NCBI GenBank assembly: GCA_037954665.1
Contig: JBBMOL010000037.1
Coordinates: 2,404,501-2,468,500, forward strand
DNA: 64,000 nucleotides
Source: Laguncularia racemosa
Lineage: Eukaryota > Streptophyta > Magnoliopsida > Myrtales > Combretaceae
Reading direction: 5' to 3'
Part shown: positions 24,191-36,549 of the stretch, in pieces
Layout: each line of letters opens with the position of its first letter
Numbering within the stretch: position 1 is the stretch's first letter
Translations under genes and position numbers: made by a program
The notes under the pieces: model-generated
Database searches by the model: none
Told to the model about the DNA's origin: nothing
Seen by the model: the letters and a program-made list of their open reading frames with translations, nothing else

Positions 24191-25554
24191 AAATGATCAG
24201 CCACCACATTTTCAGTTCCCTTCTTATCTTTAATTTCCAGGTTAAATTCTTGCAGTAGTAGAATCCATCGAATTAACCTAGGTTTAGCATCAGCTTTAGC
24301 AAATAAATACTTAAGGGTAGCATGGTCAGTATATAATATGATTTTAGAACCTATTAGATAAGGCCGGAATTTATCACATGCAAATATGAACTACTAAAAG
24401 TTCTTTTTTAGTTGTGGCATAATTCCTTTGGGCCTCATTTAAGGTTTTACTCGCATAGTATATTACATGAAATGACTTATCTTTCCTTTGCTCAAGTACC
24501 GCTCCTATAGCATAGTCGCTGGCATCGCACATCAACTCGAAGGGAAGCTCCCAATCAGGTGCAACAATCACTGGTGTAGTAGTGAGCTTCTCCTTCAATA
24601 GATTAAATGCCTGCACACAAGTATCATAAAAAATAAAGGTAGAATCTTTTTCTAATAAATTACAAAGAGGTCTTGAGATTTTAGAGAAGTCCCTGATAAA
24701 TCTCCTGTAGAAGCCAGCATGTCCCAAGAAGTTTCTGATTCCTTTCACTGTAGTAAGTGGTGGTAGCTTCTCTATCACCTCTATTTTTGCCCTATCAACC
24801 GCAATTCCTTGCTTAGATACTTTATGCCCTAAGACTATTCCCTCTCTTACCATGAAATGGCATTTTTCCCAGTTAAGAAGCAGATTAGTTTCCTTGCATC
24901 TCTTAAGCACACATCCTAAATTTGTCAGACATGTTTCAAATGACTTCCCAAAAATAGAAAAATCATCCATGAATATTTCAATAAAAGTTTCTATCATGTC
25001 AGAAAATATGGACATCATGCATCTTTGAAATGTAGCGGTGCATTACAAAGACCAAAGGGTATTCTCCTAAAAGCAAATATGCCATAGGGATAAGTAAAGG
25101 TGGTTTTCTCCTGGTCCTCGGGTGCTATATGGATTTGATTGTAACCAGAATAACCATATAAAAAGCAGTAATAATCATGCCCTGCAAGTTTTTCTAACAT
25201 TTGATCTATAAAAGGGAGGGGGAAATGATTTTTGCGGGTAGCATCATTCAGTTTTCTATAGTCTATACAGACCCTCCAACCAGTTACAGTGCGAGTGGGA
25301 ATTAATTCATTAGCCTCATTTTGTACTACAGTCATACCACCTTTTTTTGGTACAACTTGGACAGGACTAACCCATTTACTATCACAAATTGGAAAAATAA
25401 TGCCTGCATCTAACAATTTAAGCACTTCTTTTTTTACAACTTCCTTAAGAGTTGGGTTAAGTCTTCTTTGTGGTTGTACTATAGGTTTACACTCAGCTTC
25501 AAGAAATATCCTATGAGTACAAATTGAAGGGATTCCCTTAATATCAACAATGGT
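24191..25554 (-). pseudogene. Reverse transcriptase and RNase H of Athila-like element
   Basis: RT copies element RNA into DNA and RNase H removes the RNA strand. RT motifs in order: SPVQVVPKKGG, WRVCIDYRKLN, FPLPFIDQML, FAFRRIPFGLCNAP, and the catalytic box FMDDFSIFG (about 24950-24980), which is intact. A one-base deletion near 25025 breaks the frame inside NAPATFQRCM-type sequence. RNase H starts at MCDASDYAIGAVL and continues to LVVHICM, where a second small frameshift near 24375 occurs; its remainder (DHATLKYL, about 24310-24345) is in another frame. The join from protease is a TGG-to-TAG stop at 25555-25557. Confidence 0.9.
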
Positions 25555-27165
25555 CTACCCGATAGCTTCCTTATGTTCTCTTAGAACATCCAAAAGTTGT
25601 TGCTCTTGATCACCTATCAGAGAAGAAGAAACAATTACTGGCAAAGTAGCATTCGTTCCAAGATAAGCATACTTTAAATGACTAGGTAATGGTTTAAGCT
25701 CAAGCACCGGGGGTTGTGTCAATGACGGAATTGGTTTCTTTTCAATGGTCCCCAGCTCCTCATAGTGTTGAGTCTTGAATTCATAAACTTGTTCAGCATG
25801 TTCTTCTTGGGGTACATCCTCATCATCACTCCAATCATCTAAATCCCTAAGAACCGACTCCATCATGTCCACACCATGCATTCTCTTCCATGAACTCACA
25901 GGAAAGCTCATCAACAATATCAATAGTGTAACGGATTTACAGTCATCAAATTTCTTTGCAGCCTCATACACATTAAATGTGACTTGTTCATCCATAACTC
26001 TCAAAGTAAGCTTACCTGTTGCCAGGAATGGTCTTCCTAAGATCATAGGGACCTCTCTATCTTCTTCCATTTCCAGGACTATAAAATCAACTGGAAAGAT
26101 GAATTTGTCCACTTTTACTAGGACATTCTCCACTATACCCTTTGGATACTTAACACTTCTATTCGCAAGTTGTAAGGTGACATGCGTCTCCTTACATTCT
26201 CCAAGTCCTAGTTTTCTGAAAATAGACAGAGGCATTAAATTTATACTTGCACCAGAATCTATAAATACTTTATCAAAATGAAAATTACCAATAGTGCAGG
26301 GAACAGTAAAACTTCCCTGATCTCTTTGTTTTCTTGGCAAATTGGATAAATTCTTCTGTAAGATCATAGAACACTCCCCTGTAAGCATTACAGATTCATT
26401 CCCATCTATCTTTCTCTTCTTGGTGAGCAAATCCTTCATGAATCTAGCATATGAAGGCATTTGCTGAAGTGCCTTTGCAAAAGGAATGTTAATTTTCAAT
26501 TTTTTAAAGACTTCTAAAAATTCAGCAAATTGTGAATCCAATTGTTGTTGCTTCAACCTTCCTGGGAAAGGAATAGGAGGAAGATATGCTTTCACTTTTG
26601 GTGAATTTTGCTTTGGTTCCTCTTCCTTTTGTTTCCCTTTATCTTTCTCTAGGTTAACCTCCTCTTCCTCAAGTTTCTTATCAACTAATTCCTTACCACT
26701 TCTTAGCATAATAGCATTTACACCCTTAGGATTCTGCTCAATATTGCTAGGTAAAGACCTAAATGGTCTGTTACTCAACTGTTGAGACATTTGACTAAGT
26801 TGATTTTCAAGATTCCTAATGGTGGCTTGTTGATTTTGCAACATTGTGTCAGTCTTTTGCATATAACTTATCATGAGTTCTTCCATTTTAGACTGACCTT
26901 GCTGAGAAGAGGTATTATGATTAGGATATTGTTGATGGGGAATATTATGATTAGGACCTTGCTTTTGAAATCCAGGGGGTTTAAGTGTGTTGTTATCATT
27001 TCTCCATGAGAAATTTGGATGATTACGCCACCCTGGATTGTAGGTGTTTGAATAAGGTCCTTGATTTCCTCTTTGGAAATTGTTGACAAAATTTACTTGC
27101 TCTCCATGGGATGAGGAGGAAAAGTTTCCAGATGGGCACTCAAGAGTTGAGTGTGTCCTGAGCAT
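25555..27165 (-). pseudogene. Gag C-terminus and protease of Athila-like element
   Basis: About 536 codons. The first part is Asn/Gln-rich gag tail (PGWRNHPNFSWRN) with a predicted coiled coil (ENQLSQMSQQLSNR). A long charged linker follows, then the aspartic protease: FIDSGASINLMPLSIFRKLG with the D-S-G-A triad intact, and the closing motif MILGRPFLATG. An acidic linker leads to RT. The frame ends at the TAG at 25555-25557, which replaces the Trp of the usual AIGWT motif. It overlaps the gag reading frame (27093-28061) through a frameshift in the zinc-knuckle region. Confidence 0.9.
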
Positions 27166-28061
27166 AACTCACAACAAGAAATTTGATTAACATTAAAAGA
27201 AGGTATAGAGGTGAGTTTACTTACCTGGGCGGTAAGAGCAGAAATCTGAGCTGTTAAGGTGTCCATGTCATTGACAGATGCCACTCTAGACTTACCTCTT
27301 TCGTATTGCCAATTATGTGCACTAGAGGCCATTTTGTCTATCAAAGCACTAGCTTCATCATATGTCTTACTCATTAGTGCACCACCAGAAGCAGCATCTA
27401 CTAGAGATCTCAATGTGTCATCTAAACTGAGATAGAATATCTCAATAAGGAGATTATCTGGTAATCCATGATGGGGGCATTTTCTAATTGCCTCCTTGAA
27501 TCTTTCCCATGCTTCATAAAGTGATTCACCACTAAACTTAGTGAAGTTTGTGATGTAATTTCTTAACCTAGCAGTTCTAGCTGGTGGAAAAAATCTCCTT
27601 AAAAATTTAGATGAGAGATCAACCCAAGTGGTTATAGAGTCTTGTGGCAGTGAATTGTACCAAGCCTTAGCTTTTTCTCTAAGTGAAAACGGAAAAAGTT
27701 GTAGCCTAATTACATCATCAGATACATTATTCATTTTCACTGTATTACAATATTGAAGAAATACTACAATATGCTCATCGGGACTCTCATTTGGATATCC
27801 TCCAAATTGATTTGATTGAACTATTTGAACGAGTGCTGGTTTTAACTCAAAATTGTTAGCTTGAATTGTCGGTCTTCTGATTGCAGGACCTGAAACAACA
27901 GGTACCGTGTATTCCCGAAGTGCTCTACCAACACCCTGAATCCGATTGTTGTTCTCATCCGCCATGTTCTCTTCTTTCGTTCTTCTCTGCTCTCTTCTAA
28001 GTTGTCGCAAGGTGCGTTCTATCTCAAGATTAATTGGTAGAAGTTCAACACTTTTGTGCAT
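27093..28061 (-). pseudogene. Gag (capsid) of Athila-like element
   Basis: Retrotransposon Gag that forms the virus-like particle. The N-terminal region has MADENNNRIQG (a likely true start, about 27966) and YTVPVVSGPAIRRP. Capsid core: LFPFSLREKAKAWYNSLP, then LSSKFLRRFFPP and GESLYEAWERFKE, a classical Retrotrans_gag signature. It ends at the partly preserved knuckle CCELCSGH, after which the frame is lost and continues in the next ORF. The ORF opens at 28061, 115 bp inside the primer site. The gag body is uninterrupted. Confidence 0.9.
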
Positions 28062-28175
28062 AAAAAGACCTTCAAAGAGAACTGGAAACGATCACACAAT
28101 GATAAGAAAAATTAAATAAAAAAATAATTGCGCCTAAATTAACAATAGAATCTGAAGATGGTCTAATATTAATCA

Positions 28176-28193
28176 ATCCTCGGAATGGCACCA
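28176..28193 (-). other. Primer binding site, tRNA-Asp-like, Athila-like element
   Basis: Minus-strand reading is AGTTTTTGGTGCCATTCC just after the 5' LTR. It is a mutated form of TGGCGCCGTTGCCGGGGA, the complement of plant tRNA-Asp 3' ends. The same spacing from the LTR end is seen in the LARD. Confidence 0.7.
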
Positions 28194-28199
28194 AAAACT

Positions 28200-29781
28200 T
28201 GATCCACGTAAAAAGAGATGTAAAATGAGCGTGAATAAATACCGGCAAGTGTACCGGATCGGATCAAGTAATATAGTGAGAGAAGAGTGTCGAACCACGA
28301 AGATTGATTAAGTAATAGACCTATATCAATTTCTACTATTATTTAGGCAATGATATTTGATGAGATCAAATGTGAATGAATTATGCTAAATGCGCAAAAA
28401 GGGAATTGTGTTTGAAAAATGATGAATTGATGGTGGGAAATAGAATCCACCCTAATTCTACTAATCATATTGCCTTCATGTTATAATAACTCATAGCTAT
28501 ATGGATTTTCACAAGAAATTGACAAAACCTTAATCCTTTATCAAGTTTTAAAGTATCATAACCCCAATTTGATTTACTAGCTCCCACTAATTTAAATCAA
28601 TGGAGGATTCTAATTCACAATCATAAATTTCCCAATTATATGATTGCCTTATATCTTTAAAATAATTTCTCCTAATCCCTTAGTGAAAAATTTAATAAAA
28701 ATATTGCATGAAACACTTAGGTCAATTTCTAATAAAATTCAATAACACTACTTCCGCATGAATTATTAAATCTTACTTAGGAATTCCTAATAAAACCTAA
28801 ATTTCTCTTTCGAGTCATTTACATTCCTATGCATTGATTTCAATTACAAAATACAATTCATAGTAAGACTTCTTATATGAAAATTCTGTATATCTATATG
28901 TCCTATAACATGAATACAATGACCATTTTAGTTTGAATTATGGCTTCATCATGTTTCCCACAAGAATGATTTAGAACATTATGGAGTAGATTGCATAAGA
29001 ACAATTGAAATAAATAGGTGCAATGGAATTCATATTGAATAACAAGAATAAACTAATAAATGGCATAAAAGAAAATAAAGTAAATGGAACAATTGCTATA
29101 ATCTTCAAGAGTTTGTAGAACTTCAATCTTCCGAAATGATACCTAGACTTCTTCAATTGAAAGCAAACTTCAGCAAAATAACATTCTTTCTTCAAACTAA
29201 AACTTGGAATAACATGAAATGTAAAAGAATTAAAGAGAATATAAAATCCTAAAGTTCCTAAGGGAATTCTAATGATTCAAAAGAAAAACAAAGGATCAAA
29301 ACAAGGATGCTAAAACAAATGATGCTAAAACAAAGGATGCTCTCAAGGTTCACACAAGGGGCCTATTTATAGATCCAAAGAGGAGGAGGATAAGGTTGAT
29401 CTGATGAGGAATTGAGTCAGCAAATTAATTAAGATACGATTTTGGAGAGATTTTCACAATGATATCTGAGGACCAATGTAGGTCGGCTCAAGGCCGGCGG
29501 CTTTGATGCCTTATGAGGCTGGTTTAATGTAGGCGGGCTCAGGGCCGTCGACCTTTGATAGTAGGTCGGCTTAAGGCCAGCGGCCTTCAATGCAATCCTC
29601 CACTCGCTTCTTCAATTTTGTGGGAAACTCCTCCATTTAACTTGTAATTTACTTTTGGTCCTCAAAACTTGAATTTTCACAATAAACCCCATTAAATATC
29701 ATTTCTTTATATTTTCTTATCATATTGAAATAAATTTAATATAAATCCAAAAGAAAATATAAGTATAATGTGATCTTATCA
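28200..29781 (-). repeat. 5' LTR of Athila-like element
   Basis: 1582 bp, nearly identical to 19880-21451. The GC-rich GGCCGGCGGC repeats are at about 29478-29590. A TATA-like CTATAAATAGGCCCC on the minus strand (about 29361-29372), roughly 410 bp into the LTR, marks the likely promoter. Confidence 0.93.
29362..29372 (-). promoter_or_regulatory. TATA box, Athila-like 5' LTR
   Basis: CTATAAATAGG on the minus strand, conserved at the equivalent position in the 3' LTR (about 21031-21042). Position fits the U3/R boundary. Confidence 0.6.
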
Positions 29782-29786
29782 GCGAC

Positions 29787-30813
29787 CTTGTTAATTCATG
29801 TAGTTATATTTATTTAATATAATCTATAGGTATATTATTTTTGGCTCCTAATATACACCAACACTATAGAAGGGAACATGAGATTATGTATTTGCTGATC
29901 ATATGACCTATTAGCTTAATGCCTTACTAGATCTAATGCAAAATAATCTATAAATGTTGATGCCATTACATACATCATGAAAGGTTTAGTAGGAGACAAT
30001 TTCTTTCAATGTAATTGAGGAACGACTACTTTAACAAGCCAATTAAACTTTTTTTGTGATGGCCTAGGCATAAAAAATAATGTTGAAATTAAAATAGTGT
30101 ACATATACATATAATGTAAAATAATTGTATATATATACATGTATATGTAAGTTATATGCTATATTTTATTTTTAAAAAATGTGAATTATATGAACATATA
30201 TGGAATATATATATACATGTAAAAGTATGCATATTATGTTATATTATATAGCATAAGACATATATATATATATAAGAAAGGTACATTTACACACACACAA
30301 GTAAAAATAATTATTTATATTTACTTAAGTATAATATGTGAATTGTATACATATTATAATATATATATATATATTATATGTTATATCTATGGCTAGGAAA
30401 AAAGACGAAAACCGTGCAGAACAAACCTAAACCTAAACTAAGTATAAGTAATATATTATATATATATAGACATTATAGAATAGAGAGAAAGGGAGACCAA
30501 AATTCCAAAAGTTTCAAATCTAAAACTCTCCATTTCATTTGAATTTTCTGGGCAAATTGCAATAGAAAATTCCAACATGCAATTATCAAGGGAGTATGAA
30601 GAACAAGATTGAAGTAGGATACAATAAGAATTTGAAGAAATTGAAGAAAAACCATAATTAAATAGGAGAGAATTTGGTTTGTTCGGTTGAAGGGGTTAGG
30701 GTAAAGCTGTTGCTAGGCCAAGCTAGGATTAAGGTTTTTGGTGGAAGAGGATTCCAACCAACACAATGGTGGTTGGCGTTGGTGGCCGGAGGTCGGTGAA
30801 CGGAGTTGCCTCT
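29787..30813. other. Spacer with TA-rich microsatellites, no recognised gene
   Basis: 29787-30470 is extremely AT-rich with TATATA runs (about 30190-30380). 30470-30813 is less AT-rich, with GGTGGCCGGAGGTCGG near 30780-30796, and looks like a piece of a transcribed or LTR region. The only ORF (60 codons, minus, 30473-30655) has no known motif. Confidence 0.5.
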
Positions 30814-32067
30814 AGTAACACCCGAAACTTTCTATTTTTGTTAAAAATATCAAATATTGATGAAAAATTATGATTTTTGGTATTTTGGCATAACTTTGTA
30901 TCTATATTAACATGGTAATTCTATTTTTGTAAAATTTGAATAAAAAATATGCGGTCCTTAAGAAATGTCCTATTTTGGTTGGAAATTAAATTGGAAAATG
31001 AATAGGGCAAATGATGTAGTTTTGATGTAAATTTTAGTATGTAAGATCCTTATATGATTTAGTAGATCACCAAATCAATAATTGTTCAAATAGGAGTCAT
31101 TTTCTATTTTGTGAATTTTTCAAGCCAATTACTCTGTTTTGGCGTAATTTAATCATTAGAAAAATTGGGGAATCTGATTTGATTAGTAGAATTTGATGTT
31201 TAGTTGAGGTTCATTGAAGTATAATATGATGTTAAGAATCTTAGTTTAGTTATAGAAAAAAAAATAGAAGCGTTTGGTGCAAAATTGTGATAATTTGGAA
31301 CTATATAATTCGACACAAAATCGAATCGGAATTTAATTACATTAATATATAATGGAATGTAACCTTACCCGTATGTATATGAATAAGATATTGTAGGAAA
31401 ATGGTGGATTATATGAGGTCAGGATGGGATTTAGGGGTTTGGAATACTGAATTAGTAATTTAGGGTTTAATAGAATAAATGGAGTAACATTGATTGGTAT
31501 ACTGATGATTAGATATTTCTATTAGTGAGAAGGACATAATAATTTGGTTGGTGCAATGTTTGGATTGGCATATATTGTTTTAGGCGAGTACCCTCTTAAC
31601 TCCTATCTTGGGTACAAGTGGTTGATAATGTAGACCACTTATTGTTGGCTGAAATTACCCTGAAACAATCACTTATTGTGATCAATGCAGGAAGATTGTT
31701 AAATTATATTGAATTGCTAATGGTCGATTACGTGTCTTAATATGGTTGGATTTTGAGAAAAAGGGAACATTATAAAAATCTTAGAATGAGAATTGGGTAT
31801 GGGATTTGATTGTACTATTCCTGATTGTATGTGATGTAATGAACATAAATTGTTGAATGCTTTATGATTGTGATGTAATGCTTGGTTATTTTTAGCTTAT
31901 TGAATGGGGTTTAGGCTGTAAGTACCTACTAACCCAAAACACTTAATGTAAGGAAAGTCCTATTCCCTGCCCAGTAAGTTTGTGGTACGACCTTTGAGCC
32001 GACTCGAATAGGTTTGAGGCACTGTTGATGAACCGGCCCGGTTTAGTGACCTATAGGGATTTAGTCA
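30814..32067 (+). mobile_element. Outer LTR-like insertion, left part
   Basis: Starts AGTAACACCCGAAACTTTC, close to the TGTAACACCCGAAA start of the solo LTRs. After the inserted gypsy element it resumes at 51706 and ends GTAGGTTGCTACA at 52728. Without the insert it would be ~2.3 kb, similar in size to the two solo LTRs, but its inner sequence is not clearly the same family. Target-site duplication is weak (CTCT and TTCT on the two sides), so the limits are tentative. Non-coding. Confidence 0.45.
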
Positions 32068-32072
32068 CCCTT

Positions 32073-32797
32073 TGATAGGAATCATATACCTACAGGACCC
32101 ATCACTAGGGCAAGAGCCAAAGGATTACAAAATTTGGCGATAAGGGTCCTCTTTGAACAATTAGACCCCAAGGATATTTGTTTAGTATCTTCTTTTCCAT
32201 TGTATAATTGTTGTGCATTCCAACAAGTACATTTGTCAGTTTTACAGGACAACAAGTAAATTCACTAATGCTCGGTTTGTGGGTTATTCATGGGCCTACA
32301 TAAATAAAAGAAAAACTAGTCCTACATTACTCCATGGACATGAAAGAAATCGGCCACATAGATGGTTTTATTTGTATTTTTCTTTTGATTAGAAACCGAC
32401 CACCTATGTTATTTTTACTTGTATTTTATTTTGTTAAATTTTCCTTATTTACAACAAGTATAAATACTTGTAAAGTAAGGTTTGTATGAACATTAGAAAA
32501 TCTGATTTTGTGTTGTGGAAAGCTAGCCTTTCATGGATCCACTCTTATCAATTTCATTGTTGAAATTGTGGCCAGTTTGGCTTGAGGATTATTTTAAGTA
32601 ATATCAATATTTCTTAAGTTGCTTCCAATTATTACTAGTGTGTCATATCTAGTGTGTAATTGGATTTATGTTATTTATTCTTATTCATGCCATTTAGGGT
32701 TCCATTTTCAAATTAGGGTCATGCCCAATTTGATTGGAATTCGGTTCTATATTGTGTCATCCTTTCTATATATTACAATTATAAGTGAAGCACATCA
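32073..32797 (+). repeat. 5' LTR of chromovirus-type element
   Basis: 725 bp with TG...CA ends. TATA-like TATAAATA at 32459-32466 sits inside an inverted repeat with arms CAAGTAT and ATACTTG. The LTR's first ~60 bp still look like coding sequence (RNHIPTGPITRARAK). Confidence 0.88.
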
Positions 32798-32802
32798 TAA
32801 TT

Positions 32803-32814
32803 TAGTATTAGAGC
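32803..32814 (+). other. Primer binding site, tRNA-iMet-like (mutated)
   Basis: TAGTATTAGAGC, a mutated form of TGGTATCAGAGC, lies five bases after the 5' LTR. Confidence 0.65.
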
Positions 32815-33117
32815 AAGGTTTGGAGAAGGGAATTGCGTGAATCATAAATTGGGATTTAGGGTTCTTGATCCTTCATTCCGAAATTGAATCGTGTGAAGTG
32901 AAACTTAAAGTCTTGTGTTGAATTATACCTTGAATTGCTTGTGTGATCTTTAATTGAAGTGTAGAAATTAAATTGCAATCCTTGCCGTGAGTTAGTTGTG
33001 TGTGGAAAACGGGGAAGTTATTTGGATTTGAATTCCATAATTTGAAGTAGAGTTGATTGGTGCCTTGTTGTTTCCTTGAAAATTTCGAAATTAGGTGTTC
33101 ATTTTCATATTTGCTCA

Positions 33118-36100
33118 ATGTCCAAACAGAGGGTTATGATTGCCATGGAGGTTGAGAGTGAGGAGGATGAGGAAGACATGATTGATGCAACAAATCTGTC
33201 AAGGGTATTAGATGAATATTATGGTGACGCAGATGCTATAGTACATAAGGATAAAGGAGGTGATAAGTATTTATCTATTAATGTACTGCGTTGAGCTTTG
33301 ACCTCGTTTCCTACTAATGATGATGAGTAGAGGAAAAATTTGTTCCACATCTCTTATAGAGTATAAGGTAATCTATGTGCTATTATTATTTATGGCGGTA
33401 GTTGTACTAATATAGTGGCTGCATCATTAGTATCTAAATTGAAAATAGTCACTACCCCACATCTAAAACCCTATAAACTGCATTGATTGAGTGAGCAAGG
33501 TAGTCTGCATGTTACCTAGAGGGCTAAGGTACCTTTCAGCATAGGGGATAAATATTATGATAAGGTTGTATGTGACATCCTTCCCATGTGTGCATCATAT
33601 ATATTGCTTGGCAAGCTTTGGTTGTATGACAAGAGGATTTTGCACGATGGCTTCAGAAATACTTATGTGTTCCAAAAAGAGGGTAAACATATAGTGTTGA
33701 ACCCAATGTCACTTTCAGAGATCTAAGAGGCTTAGAGGCAGATAAATAAAATAGGGAAGAGAAAGACCTTATTAGTGGGATAGTATGAGTTAGAGGAGGC
33801 CATAGCAAATGAGAGATCGGTATATTTATTGCAGATGAGGTATACCCTAGAGATGAGGGGCATGGGCATCTATCCCCTGTTGTATCTCAAGTACTAGATG
33901 ACTACAGTGATCTTTTTACAGATGAATTGCCAAGGGGTTTACCACCTTTAAGAGGTATAGAGCATGCCATTGACTTCCAGCCTGGATCAGTTATACCAAA
34001 TCGACCTGCATATTGCATGAATCTTGAGGAGGCTAAGGAATTGAAACGTTGAGATTGAGAGGTAGGAATTGAAAGTTAGGTGGATATGTAACGGTGTTTT
34101 GTTAGAGAGAGTATCAGTCCTTTGTGCTGTTCCAGCCCTTCTTGTCCCTAAGAAGGATGGCACTTGGAGGATGTGCATTAATAGTCGAGCCATCAACAAA
34201 ATCACCATCAAATATATATATCCTATTCTTAGACTTGATGACATGTTAGATGAGCTATATGGTGCATAGGTATTCTCCAAGGTAGACCTTAAAAACAAAT
34301 ATCACCAAATTCGAATGAGAGAAGGAGACGAATGGAAGACCGCTTTTAAAATACGCCATGGATTATATGAATGGATGGTTATGCCGTTTGGTTTGACTAA
34401 TACTCCTAGTACTTTTATGAGATTAATGAATTATGTAATGAAGGAGTTTCTAGCTAAATTTGTTGTTTTTTATTTTGATAACATTTTGATATACAGCAAA
34501 ACCCTAGAAAATCATGTGGCGCATCTATAGGTGGTATTTTCAGTATTGAGGGCGCAACAGTTGTTTGCTAATTTCTAGAAGTGTTCTTTTTACCAAACTG
34601 AGGTAACATTTATGGGATTTATTATATTTGGTTCTAGTGTCAGGGTTGATGAGGAGAAAGTGAGGGCTAATAGAGAGTAGCCAACACCAAAATCAGTTGC
34701 TGAGGTAAGAAGTTTCCATGGACTAGCTTCATTTTATAAACGCTTTGTCCATAACTTCAGTAGTATTGTCAGTCCTTTAACTAAACTGACTAAGAAAAAT
34801 GTTCCTTTATTTAGGGTAAGAACGCCCAAAAGAGTTTTGACGTGATACAGGTAAAACTTACTAGTGCTCCAATATTGGTTTTACCTGATTTTGATAAGAT
34901 TTTTGAATTAGAGTGTGATGCCTCAAGGATAGGGATTGGTCCTTATGTTGATGCAGGATAAAGAGGTTTATTGCATATTTTAGTGAAAAATTGAGTGGTG
35001 CAACTTTAAACTACTCAATATATGATAAGGAATTCTATTCCTTAGTGAGGGCATTGATGACATGGCAGCATTATTTCCTTCCAAAAGAATTCATTATCTA
35101 TACAAATCATGAATTCTTAAAACATTTCAGGGGTCAGCAAAATCTATCAAAACGCTAAGCCAAATGGATGGAGTTTCTGGAGAGTTTTTTCATATGTGAT
35201 TAAGTACAAGAAAGGTAACATGAATATGGTAGCTGACACTTTGTCGCATAAGTATGTACTTATCACCTCTCTACAATCGAAACTGCTTAGATTTGAATTG
35301 CTAAAGGAATAGTATATGCATGATGAATATCTGAAAGTAGTTGTTGAGAAATGTTCTGGGGGGAAAATATTTGAGGGATATTATATGATTGATGTATTTT
35401 TGTATAAAGCTAGAAAGTTAGGTATACCTTATAAATTTGTGAGAGAATTGTTGGTGAGGGAAGCACATGTTGGAGGATTGTCTTGTCACTTTGGTGAAAA
35501 AAGAACTTTGGCTTTGTTAAAAGAACATTTCTATTAGAGGGGCATGATGAGGGATGTTCATAAGTACTGAAAGGTGTGGGGTATGTAAAAGAGTAAAAGG
35601 AAAGAAAGGGGTTTAGGGTGAATATATGCTTTGCCTATACTTACTAAACCTTGGATTGATATTGGCATGGATTTTATCTTAGGTCTGCCCAGTGCAAAAG
35701 GGGAAATGATTCTATTATGGTTGTTGTTGATAGATTTAGCAAAATGTCCCATTTTGTATCTTGTCACAAAACGAATTATGCACTTTTTATAGTTAACCTT
35801 TTTGTACAGGAAATTATAAAATTACATGGTGTTCTATACAACATAGTGTCTAACAGAGACACTAAGTTTCTTAGCTTTTTTTGGAAGACACTATGGAGAA
35901 GACTTGGTAGTAAACTCATGTATATTACCTCTTACCACCCATAGACTAACGGCCAGACTGAAGTTGTTAATTGTACTCTTGGCACCTTACTAAGAGCAAT
36001 GGTTGGCAAGAATCTTATTGATTGGGACTTGTGTCTCCTTATTGTTAAGTTTGCTTACAATAAGTTTACTCATAGTTTAACCAGTAAGTCTCCCTTTGAA

Positions 36101-36539
36101 GTCGTGTATGGCTATAATCCTACTCTTCCATTGGATTTCATAGCTAGTATGGTAACAAAGGAAGAAAGCCTAAGTGGAGTAGAAAGAGCCAAGGAGATTT
36201 AGAAACTTCATTAGAAGACAACTGAACATCTTTACAAAACATAGGAACAATAGAAACTTCAGAGAAACAAGAACAGGAAAACTAGAATTTATAATCCGGG
36301 TGATCTAGTCTAGATTAATCTCAGCAAAGACAGGTTTCCTCACAAAAAGTCACAAAAGCTACCACCAAGAGTAGATGGACCTTTCAGAGTTGTCAGACAT
36401 ATCAACAACAATGCATATATGATAGAATTGCCAGGAGGATACGATATCTTTGCTACATTTAATGTTGCAAATCTATTATCCTATTTACCTGATGATGTTC
36501 ATGAAGACCTATCAGATTTGTGGGCAAATCTTTCATAGG
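33118..36539 (+). pseudogene. Pol polyprotein of chromovirus-type element (gag mostly lost)
   Basis: The reading starts with a small gag tail (33118-33300). The protease region (about 33364-33720) includes IIYGGSCTNIVAASLVSKL, with the catalytic Asp apparently replaced, and ILLGKLWLYDKR. RT (34080-34960) includes [40 protein letters not shown] and YFDNILIYS, where the second catalytic Asp of YxDD is Asn. RNase H (about 34905-35250) begins LECDASR. The integrase zinc domain includes REAHVGGLSCHFG (35457-35500). The core has VVVDRFSKMSHF and NGQTEVVN, and the C-terminus has FPHKKSQKLPPRVDGPFRVV. There are numerous stops, for example TAG at 34267-34269 and 34678-34680. Dead by stops and by the RT active-site change. 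Confidence 0.88.
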
Positions 36540-36549
36540 CCTAAGGAGA

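Larger units (their letters stand above)
19880..29781 (-). mobile_element. Complete Athila-like Ty3/gypsy retrotransposon (9.9 kb)
   Basis: Both ends are exact: in plus-strand reading each LTR starts TGATCCACG and ends CTTATCA, and the whole is flanked by a perfect 5-bp duplication GCGAC (19875-19879 and 29782-29786). The internal order on the minus strand is primer site, gag, protease, RT, RNase H, integrase, then ~1.36 kb of non-coding DNA and a polypurine tract. The integrase C-terminal motif [22 protein letters not shown] and the tRNA-Asp-like primer site point to the Athila/Tat branch. An env-like ORF is absent. Several single-base frameshifts and Trp-to-stop changes disable it, but the two LTRs are still very similar, so insertion is fairly recent. 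Confidence 0.93.

Noticed and set aside
25865..26281. 138-codon plus-strand ORF, with others at 26486-26785 and 45144-45476
   Set aside because: Antisense shadows of gag-protease of the Athila-like element and of Sirevirus gag.
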